From assembly GCA_007125835.1 (NCBI GenBank), contig SLCJ01000090.1, positions 1 through 5,795 on the forward strand: 5,795 nt of DNA, read 5' to 3'. Each line of letters starts with the position of its first letter. Position 1 is the first letter of the stretch. Shown here in pieces: positions 1 to 5,567 of the stretch. This stretch comes from Verrucomicrobiales bacterium. Lineage in GTDB: Bacteria; Verrucomicrobiota; Verrucomicrobiia; Verrucomicrobiales; SLCJ01. The notes beneath the pieces were generated by a model that saw nothing but the letters and a program-made list of their open reading frames with translations, ran no database searches and was not told the DNA's origin. The translations under genes and the position numbers were made by a program.

Positions 1-130
1 GAATTTGCTCCACCCAGGGTGGGATGAGTGTTTCTTTAGGCATAAACAAAAACTTCTGAAAGAAACGTGAGGGCTTTTTCCGTTTCCATTTTGTCATCTC
101 CTTCCACCCCCCACCCCAACGTTCGAAACC
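1..130. other. Upstream leader region without a gene
   Basis: This stretch has no convincing coding frame and is visibly richer in A and T than the genes that follow, which suits an intergenic or promoter region. Near its left edge the arms CCACC (10-14) and GGTGG (18-22) could pair around a three-base loop, with a T-rich stretch at 29-37. This could be the weak remains of a terminator for a gene left of the window, but the stem is short and the T run is not adjacent. Positions 105-118 are almost pure C with a few A. I see no clear -35/-10 pair and no Shine-Dalgarno sequence before the ATG at 131. Confidence 0.5.
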
Positions 131-1114
131 ATGAAACAAAGCCGCCGCCAATTCATCGCCCGTTTCTCCACCGCTGCCGCAGCCCTATCCCTGCCCTTGC
201 CCGCGCTGGCTCGTGCCGGAGCTGGCGGGAAAATCCGCATCGGCATGATCAGCGACGTTCATCAAGATGTGATGCACGACGGAATCAAACGTCTCGGCGC
301 GTTTCTTGACGCGATGCGCGAGGCCAAACCCGACTTCATCGTCCAACTCGGCGATTTCTGCAAGCCGACTGACTCCAACAAGCCGTTCATGGACTTGTGG
401 AATGCGTATGAGGGGCCTGGGTATCACGTGATCGGCAACCACGACATGGATGGTGGATTCCGCCGCGAGCAGACGGTGGAATGGTATGGCATGCCCGGGA
501 GATATTACGGTTTTGATCATGGCGGAGTGAGGTTTCTGGTGCTCGACGGCAACGATCCCGGCGGCACACGCGGCGGCTACAACCGTTTCATCGCCGAGGA
601 CCAGGAAGCATGGCTGGATGCGGAACTGCAAAACACCAAAGCGCCGGTGGTGGTGATGATCCACCAGCCACTCGACCACGATTGGGGGGTGGTCAATCGC
701 GATGAAATCCGTGCCGTTTTGGAGAAGGACCGCGGCCCGGACCACGCCGGTGTGGCCGCCGTGTTTAGCGGCCACTGCCATCAGGACTACGTCAACCGCA
801 TCGGCGGCATCGCCCATATTCAGATCAACAGCGCGTCCTATGTGTGGCTGCCGGGTAATGCGAGAATGAATGTCTATGATGAGGAATCGCACAAGAACCA
901 CCCTTACCTGAACCACGTCGCACCCTACCGCGACCCGCTTTGGGCGATGGTCACGCTGGATCTTGATGCCGGTACGGTATCAGTCGAAGGAAGGGCAAGC
1001 GAGTGGGTTGGCCCGGATCCCTGGGACCGCGGCGCACCGGAAAGCAATTACCCGCGCGACAAGAACCGCCCTGCTATTTCCGACTGGCAGGGGCCAGTGC
1101 GCGAACCGTCGTAA
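131..1114 (+). CDS. Tat-exported calcineurin-like metallophosphoesterase
   Basis: A complete 327-residue protein of the calcineurin-like metallophosphoesterase family, which uses a two-metal centre to hydrolyse phosphomono- or phosphodiesters; the substrate cannot be told from sequence. It starts with a twin-arginine signal (SRRQFI at residues 4-9, a hydrophobic Ala/Leu stretch, cleavage likely near ALARA at 25-29), so it is probably folded and metal-loaded in the cytoplasm and then exported. All metal-binding motifs are present: D42-x-H44, GD at 74-75, GNHD at 102-105, H178 in MIHQP, and GHCH at 214-217. The tail after 218 is typical of secreted family members and ends normally. The ATG at 131 is chosen because the Tat motif directly follows it; no Shine-Dalgarno sequence precedes it. 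It is separated by 212 bases from a second, much larger Tat-exported phosphoesterase. Family assignment is firm, substrate unknown. Confidence 0.93.
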   Translation: MKQSRRQFIARFSTAAAALSLPLPALARAGAGGKIRIGMISDVHQDVMHDGIKRLGAFLDAMREAKPDFIVQLGDFCKPTDSNKPFMDLWNAYEGPGYHVIGNHDMDGGFRREQTVEWYGMPGRYYGFDHGGVRFLVLDGNDPGGTRGGYNRFIAEDQEAWLDAELQNTKAPVVVMIHQPLDHDWGVVNRDEIRAVLEKDRGPDHAGVAAVFSGHCHQDYVNRIGGIAHIQINSASYVWLPGNARMNVYDEESHKNHPYLNHVAPYRDPLWAMVTLDLDAGTVSVEGRASEWVGPDPWDRGAPESNYPRDKNRPAISDWQGPVREPS

Positions 1115-1326
1115 ACCCGTGCTGCGATCCCGGCAATGCCCTGCTGCCGTCCCTCGTTGCGAATGATCTTCTCGATGCACATTGGCGGGAATTGGGTCGG
1201 CAAAGCGGATCCGGCCGACTACCCCGCTGGAATGGGGAACAACCGGGTCCGCGTCCACCAGAGAAAACCCTGTACGACCATCCCCGCCAGAATGCCGGGA
1301 TGGCCGTTTCCACCTATCCAATATCC
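1115..1326. other. Gap between the two phosphoesterase genes
   Basis: This 212-base gap holds no recognisable domain. Two weak inverted repeats are visible: CGGCA (1131-1135) with TGCCG (1145-1149), and CCATCCC (1278-1284) with GGGATGG (1297-1303) around a 12-base loop. Neither is followed by a T run, so I do not call a terminator. The reading frame of the next gene is open backwards through the gap, and another frame is open from an ATG at 1136 to a TGA at 1328-1330 that overlaps the next start as ATGA. That small frame (64 codons, 45 of 64 with G or C in the third position by hand count) resembles no family I know and may be chance in GC-rich DNA. No promoter boxes stand out, although a promoter for the downstream operon could lie here. 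Confidence 0.45.
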
Positions 1327-4300
1327 ATGAATATCGACCGACGCCATTTCCTATCCACCGCCTGCGGGTCCGCCGCAGCCATCTCTCTGCCAACGGCATT
1401 CTCCGTGCGCGGCGCCGAAGGCGCGTCCGCCACCGAAGTGCCGCCACTGGGCAACCGGCTCCTCGCTTATTATCCCTTTACGGACAGTGGCACGGATGGA
1501 TTGGCCAATCATGCGCCGGGGATCGATGGCATGCATGCCACGCGTTTCGGAGATGGCGAGTTCGACGCGTCGGCGCATCCATCGGGTCCTGGATTCCGCG
1601 GCAAGGAGGATTTCCGCGCCGGAGACCACGCCGGCCCGCGCCCGGCATCGCCCACCGGCCCATCGCTCAACCTGGTCGCCGCCCGCAATGACGCGCTGGT
1701 CGTACCGGTCAGCGCGGCCACACTCGGTCGCGATTTCACCATCGCGCTGTGGCATTGGCTCGACCCGCAGTGCACCGTGGCGCGCCCGTTTGTCTTCGAG
1801 GGTGCCGACAACCACCATGTCTCATGGGGCATCGGCCGAGGCGACCACTTCGCCGCCTACGTCACCCAGGCGCAGATCCTCGCCGGTGGCGACCTGCCAC
1901 GCGGACGCTGGGTGCATTGCGCACATGTGTTTTCCAGCGATGGGGAGAAAACCACGCTGCGTTTGTTTCTCGATGGCAAGCTGGCCGGCACGGCGGAAGG
2001 CTCCATGCTGTCGCTCCACTTCCCGGCACTGCATTTCGGCAAACATCGCGGCGGCGACACCTCGCGCCAGTGGGATGGCATGCTCGCCGAACTCGCCCTG
2101 TGGGGGCGCGCCCTGCGCGATGAAGAGGTGGCGCGCGTCCATCAACTCGGCCGCGATCGCAAACCGCTCTCGTCGGTCCCGGATTTCACCCCGTCGTTCC
2201 GTGGCCAAGTTGCAGTGGTGGAAAACGGCTCCCGCAAGCCGATGCCCGGCGTGATGGTGTCCGACGGACTGAATGTCGCCGCAACCGCCGCCGATGGCCG
2301 CTTCGAACTGCCGGGCCACCTCCGCCAGCGCTTTGTGATGGCCACCATTCCGGCGGGCTATCAGGCGGTGGATACCCATTACATCCCGGCCAACAGCAGC
2401 ACAGGTGCCTTTGATTTCGACCTCAGGCCAGACCCGCGCACCCAACCCGGAAAGCCGGTGCGCTTCGTCCAGGTGGCCGACTCAGAAACCGACAGCGACC
2501 ACGGCTGGATCGAGCCGATCCGGAAATTCGTCGATCAGCGCGAGGCCGGCTTCATCATGCACACCGGTGACATCTGCTATCGCAAAGCGATGATTTTCCA
2601 CGCCCGCGAGTTTTCCCGCGAGCGCATGGGCGTGCCCGTGTTTTACGGCATCGGCAACCACGACATGGAGACCGGGCTCTATGGCGAGGAGCTGTTCGAG
2701 CGGCTGTTCGGCCCGGTGTTTTATGCCTTCGAGGCCGGCGACACGCATTTCATTGTCACCCCAATGTTATCCGGCACGCGGCGTCCCTCCTACAGTAAAA
2801 CCGACGTCGCCCGCTGGCTGGAAAACCACCTCAAACACATCGACCCCACCAAGCCAGTGGTGATTTTCAACCACTTCGCGCTCACTGCCGGCAACGACTT
2901 CACCTACGAGTCCGGCGGCCATGGCGTGCGTCTCAACGACTGGAATCTCAAGGCATGGATCTACGGCCATTTCCACGCCAACTACATGAAACGCCACGGC
3001 GATACCGGCATCCATTCGATCCAGTCCGCACCGCCGGACATGGGTGGCATCAATCACTCGCCGTCGAATTTTGTCGCCTACGAAATCGACCCCGCCGGCA
3101 CGCTCGCCGCGGAGCCGAGATACAACTACCTCGACCAACATTTGGTCGTCGTCACCCCGGCGGAATCCGGTGCACCCGCCGCCACGGCGGACGGCCGCCT
3201 CGCCGTTTCGATCAATACCTACAGCGCCCACGCCGCCACAGCCGGAGTATTCGCGCGCATCGCGGGGAATGACGAATGGACGCCCCTGGCCCGCCAATCG
3301 GACTGGAATTGGAGTGGAGCCCTCACCGCCACACCGGATGCCGCTTCCGGGAAAATGCTGGAAGTTCGCGGCGTGCTGGAGACCGGCGAGGAATTCACCG
3401 GCAGCAGCCGCATCGGCCAATCCGGCGCGGGTCCGCGCGTCGCATGGACGAAAAATGTCGGAGCCAACCTGTGGATGGGCACCCCGGCCGAAGAGGGCGG
3501 GCGCTTGTTTGTACCGGCCGTCAGCCAGTTCGACCTGGAGAACAACCGGGTCGTCGCCATCGACGCCGCCAACGGCGAGATCCTCTGGCACTGCAAAGTC
3601 GCCGCGCCCGTGCTCAATTCGGTGCAGGTCTGGCAAGGTGTCGTCCTCGCCACCGACCAGGAAGGTGTGGCTTACGGCATCGATGCCAACGACGGCAGCA
3701 TCCGCTGGCAACGCCACCTCGGACGTGGCGTGATCCAAACCTACATCGCAGGCGGCGTCGTCAACGATGGTGTCTATTACACCGGCTACGGCAACTACCT
3801 CAGCGCGCTCGACGCCGCCACCGGCGAGGTGAAATGGCGCAGCACCGCGTGGAATGCAGGATACGGCAGCGTCGGCGAACACACGATCGCCGGCGACACG
3901 CTCGTCGTCGGTGCCAACTGGTCCAACATCTACGCCCACAACCGCCACACCGGCGCCCGCACATGGACGGCCGGCCAGGACGGCCTGCGCTTCCAAAGCG
4001 CGTCCGGCCTGTGGCACGACGGTGTGCTCATCATGACGGGCAACGAACGCGTGGCGCACTTCGACGCCGCCACCGGCGAACTACTCTCGATCCACGCCCT
4101 GCCCTACAGCCCGACGGTCGCCGCCCGACCGCTGATCGCCGGGGATCTGCTCATCCTCGGCACCGCGAAACACGGCGTCGCCGCCTTTCATCGCGAGACG
4201 ATGGAGGAAGCCTGGCGTCACGAAACCGGCGAGGCCTTGGTCTACACCGCCGCCTACTCGCGCGCGCCCTCGCAAACCGTCGAGTCCGGCGCACAACTCG

Positions 4301-4482
4301 TCGCTGGCGACATCGTCGTCGGTGCGTCCGATGGCCACCTCCGCGGGCTCGACCCCGCCACCGGTCGGCCCCGCTGGTCTTTCAATCTCGGAGCACCCAT
4401 CCTCGGCACCCCCAGAGTGGACGAATCATCCCTATTCGTTCCCGACTTCTCCGGCAACTTGACCCGTGTCGATCTAGCATGA
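1327..4482 (+). CDS. Tat-exported LamG / metallophosphoesterase / PQQ-propeller fusion
   Basis: A 1051-residue exported multidomain protein, presumably a phosphoesterase with carbohydrate- or surface-binding parts. In order: a Tat signal (DRRHFL at 4-9); a LamG/concanavalin-like sandwich at about 45-275 (LAYYPF 46-51, FTIALW 137-142, LFLDGK 213-218, then a LAELALWGRAL-type ending); a MetallophosN-like beta domain at about 290-372 (DGRFELPG 323-330); a calcineurin-like catalytic domain at about 378-575 with D385, GD 414-415, GNHD 443-446, H516 and GHFH 547-550; a beta-rich, possibly Ig-like segment at about 615-700; and a PQQ-type propeller from about 704 to the end. Motif I reads D-S-E rather than D-x-H, so one metal ligand is changed. 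The frame is open upstream to 1003, but the ATG at 1327 is chosen because the Tat signal begins there and the longer form would overlap the previous gene. There is no Shine-Dalgarno sequence. The stop overlaps the GH29 start by ATGA, implying coupled translation. Domain calls are by eye; the substrate is unknown. Confidence 0.9.
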   Translation: MNIDRRHFLSTACGSAAAISLPTAFSVRGAEGASATEVPPLGNRLLAYYPFTDSGTDGLANHAPGIDGMHATRFGDGEFDASAHPSGPGFRGKEDFRAGDHAGPRPASPTGPSLNLVAARNDALVVPVSAATLGRDFTIALWHWLDPQCTVARPFVFEGADNHHVSWGIGRGDHFAAYVTQAQILAGGDLPRGRWVHCAHVFSSDGEKTTLRLFLDGKLAGTAEGSMLSLHFPALHFGKHRGGDTSRQWDGMLAELALWGRALRDEEVARVHQLGRDRKPLSSVPDFTPSFRGQVAVVENGSRKPMPGVMVSDGLNVAATAADGRFELPGHLRQRFVMATIPAGYQAVDTHYIPANSSTGAFDFDLRPDPRTQPGKPVRFVQVADSETDSDHGWIEPIRKFVDQREAGFIMHTGDICYRKAMIFHAREFSRERMGVPVFYGIGNHDMETGLYGEELFERLFGPVFYAFEAGDTHFIVTPMLSGTRRPSYSKTDVARWLENHLKHIDPTKPVVIFNHFALTAGNDFTYESGGHGVRLNDWNLKAWIYGHFHANYMKRHGDTGIHSIQSAPPDMGGINHSPSNFVAYEIDPAGTLAAEPRYNYLDQHLVVVTPAESGAPAATADGRLAVSINTYSAHAATAGVFARIAGNDEWTPLARQSDWNWSGALTATPDAASGKMLEVRGVLETGEEFTGSSRIGQSGAGPRVAWTKNVGANLWMGTPAEEGGRLFVPAVSQFDLENNRVVAIDAANGEILWHCKVAAPVLNSVQVWQGVVLATDQEGVAYGIDANDGSIRWQRHLGRGVIQTYIAGGVVNDGVYYTGYGNYLSALDAATGEVKWRSTAWNAGYGSVGEHTIAGDTLVVGANWSNIYAHNRHTGARTWTAGQDGLRFQSASGLWHDGVLIMTGNERVAHFDAATGELLSIHALPYSPTVAARPLIAGDLLILGTAKHGVAAFHRETMEEAWRHETGEALVYTAAYSRAPSQTVESGAQLVAGDIVVGASDGHLRGLDPATGRPRWSFNLGAPILGTPRVDESSLFVPDFSGNLTRVDLA
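3436..4479 (+). repeat. PQQ-type beta-propeller repeats in the fusion protein
   Basis: Seven repeats of the form hydrophobic-x-D/N-x-x-T/N-G-x-x-x-W end at residues 754, 794, 837, 880, 921, 963 and 1017 of the protein (repeat 5 ends in Ser instead of Trp; repeat 6 has lost the Gly). A final partial strand (LTRVDLA, 1045-1051) could pair with the start of the domain (RVAWTKNVGA, near 704) to close an eighth blade. Two repeats share 19 identical bases (3809-3827 and 4061-4079), showing their duplication origin. Such propellers either bind pyrroloquinoline quinone in dehydrogenases or act as protein-interaction scaffolds as in BamB. I see no dehydrogenase features such as a vicinal Cys pair, so a structural or binding role is more likely. 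This part is especially rich in GCC and ACC codons. Confidence 0.8.
4479..4482 (+). promoter_or_regulatory. ATGA stop/start overlap coupling fusion gene and GH29 gene
   Basis: The TGA ending the long phosphoesterase gene (4480-4482) overlaps the ATG of the GH29 gene (4479-4481). With no Shine-Dalgarno sequence in front of the GH29 start, re-initiation by ribosomes finishing the upstream gene is the likely way it is translated. This places the two genes in one operon. Confidence 0.8.
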
Positions 4483-4525
4483 AAACACTCCGCCTCATCA
4501 CTGCTGCCGCCATCGCCTGCCTGGC
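4479..4525 (+). repeat. Direct repeat copy 1: signal-peptide start of the GH29 gene
   Basis: These 47 bases match 5521-5567 at 44 positions by hand alignment: 23 identical bases from the ATG, three mismatches within four bases, then 20 identical bases. Similarity starts exactly at the start codon and stops inside the signal peptide. The encoded peptides agree in 15 of the first 17 residues (MKTLRLIT..., with differences at residues 9 and 17). The mature proteins are unrelated. Confidence 0.97.
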
Positions 4526-5513
4526 GATACCCGCAGCCGCCCCGGCAGAAAACACGGATCCCCCCCCCGCTATAAGTGCCGAGAGGGTGCGGGAATTCCA
4601 AGATCTCCGCTTCGGAATGTTCATCTGCTGGTCTATGAGCACGTTTTCAGGATATGAGTGGACCCCAGGTGTGAGGGATGTCAATTTCTTCCACCCAACC
4701 GGTTTTGATCCTGACTCATGGGCCGCCGCCGCCAAGGAGGCCGGAATGAACTACATCCTCTTCCTCACCAAACACCACGATGGGTTCTGCCTATGGGATA
4801 CTAACACCACCGACTTCAAGGTGAGCAATACCATTGCCCTCAAGGGCCGCGATGTGCTTGCGGAGGTAAAGGAAGCGTGCGACCGACACGGGCTGAAGCT
4901 TGCGCTCTATTTCTCCGAGGGCGACTGGTCGCTTAGCCCGGAACGCAAGGACATCCACAGCCCCGCCGCCGCGCGGCCCGACATCAAGGAGGCCCAACTC
5001 CGCGAACTTCTCACCCGCTACGGGCCAATCGAGTTCATCTGGTTCGATCATGCTGTGGGCGACGGCGGAATGTCCCATGCCGACACCGCGGCACTGGTGA
5101 AGTCAATCCAGCCCGATTGTTTTGTAGGTTTCAATACCGGCAACCAGCAAGGCGCTGATCTCCGCCTTGGAGAACGAAGCGAGGCTGCGCCGATCGACAC
5201 CATTGTCCCCGGCAGCATAGGCGCGGAATACATGGCGTCCCACACCGGGTTTCTCGCCGCGGAATTCACTTATCCGATTTTGGAGGGGCAGGAAAAACAA
5301 CGCCTGCGCGGCGCTCAGTGGTTTTATTCGCTGCCCGAAAACGACCTCCGCGCTGTCTCGGCGGAAAAGATTTTCGCTGACTACCAAGAAGCCGTCCGCC
5401 ACCACAATTTGTTCTCGCTCAATATCGGCCCCGATCGCTCCGGAAAACTCCGCGCGATCGACATTGAAACCCTGCGCCAGGTTGGCGAGAAAATACGCGC
5501 GAACCACCCATAG
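4479..5513 (+). CDS. Secreted GH29-type glycosidase (alpha-L-fucosidase family)
   Basis: A 344-residue protein resembling glycoside hydrolase family 29, retaining enzymes that remove alpha-L-fucose from glycans. A Sec signal peptide (KTLR, hydrophobic core to about 20, cleavage likely after APA at 21-23) sends it across the inner membrane. Family marks in the (beta/alpha)8 barrel are LRFGMFICWS (43-52), TKHHDGFCLW (97-106), the QLRELLTRYGPI helix (173-184), WFD at 188-190 with D190 the expected nucleophile, and NIGPDRSG (315-322). Position 50 is Cys where canonical members have His (MFIHWG); I recall relatives in environmental PVC genomes with similar FICWS motifs, so this is probably a divergent subfamily. 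E262 in AEFTYP is a candidate acid/base, by inference. It is shorter than most GH29 enzymes (commonly over 420 residues) because it lacks a C-terminal beta-sandwich. The ATG at 4479 is supported by the signal peptide. It overlaps the upstream gene and is followed after 7 bases by the EEP gene. The fold is confident; fucose specificity is less so. Confidence 0.88.
   Translation: MKTLRLITAAAIACLAIPAAAPAENTDPPPAISAERVREFQDLRFGMFICWSMSTFSGYEWTPGVRDVNFFHPTGFDPDSWAAAAKEAGMNYILFLTKHHDGFCLWDTNTTDFKVSNTIALKGRDVLAEVKEACDRHGLKLALYFSEGDWSLSPERKDIHSPAAARPDIKEAQLRELLTRYGPIEFIWFDHAVGDGGMSHADTAALVKSIQPDCFVGFNTGNQQGADLRLGERSEAAPIDTIVPGSIGAEYMASHTGFLAAEFTYPILEGQEKQRLRGAQWFYSLPENDLRAVSAEKIFADYQEAVRHHNLFSLNIGPDRSGKLRAIDIETLRQVGEKIRANHP
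4560..4568 (+). repeat. Run of nine C in the GH29 gene
   Basis: An uninterrupted nine-C tract encodes Pro28-Pro30, just after the predicted signal-peptide cleavage site. A slip of one or two bases would shift the reading frame before the catalytic domain. It marks the join between the repeated signal-peptide segment and the GH29 domain. It could be a slippage or phase-variation site, a sequencing-sensitive site, or simply a Pro-rich linker. Confidence 0.9.
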
Positions 5514-5520
5514 CCACCTA

Positions 5521-5567
5521 ATGAAAACACTCCGCCTCATCACCACCGCCGCCATCGCCTGCCTGGC
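5521..5567 (+). repeat. Direct repeat copy 2: signal-peptide start of the EEP gene
   Basis: The second copy of the 47-base repeat lies 1042 bases downstream of the first and in the same orientation, and forms the first 15 codons and part of the 16th of the next gene. The bases just upstream of the two copies do not align, so the shared segment begins at the ATG itself. Confidence 0.97.

Noticed and set aside
9..37. Possible terminator hairpin at the left edge
   Set aside because: The stem is only five base pairs plus a possible G-T pair, and the T-rich part does not follow it directly.
91..97. TTGTCAT as half of a Pho box or a -35 element
   Set aside because: Only one half-site is present with no second copy at the expected spacing, and no -10 like sequence lies about 17 bases downstream.
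1278..1303. Hairpin as a terminator between the two phosphoesterase genes
   Set aside because: The seven-pair stem is real but the loop is 12 bases and no T run follows, so termination is not supported.
1003..1326. Upstream extension of the fusion gene's open frame by 108 codons
   Set aside because: It would overlap the first phosphoesterase gene by 112 bases and bury the Tat signal inside the protein; the ATG at 1327 gives a normal Tat N-terminus.
2767..4059. 430-codon minus-strand open frame opposite the fusion gene
   Set aside because: It mirrors the codon pattern of the sense gene, has no recognisable domain and is covered by a strong + strand gene.
3276..4478. Long open frame upstream of, and continuous with, the GH29 gene
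   Set aside because: It overlaps the propeller in another frame and is Arg/Pro/Gln-rich, the usual result of GC-rich DNA lacking stops; the GH29 signal peptide fixes the real start at 4479.
4512..4525. Cys in the signal peptides of the GH29 and EEP proteins as a lipoprotein site
   Set aside because: The preceding residues (A-I-A before Cys14) lack the usual Leu at -3 and the hydrophobic core would be cut short; normal signal peptidase I cleavage after about residue 20 fits better.
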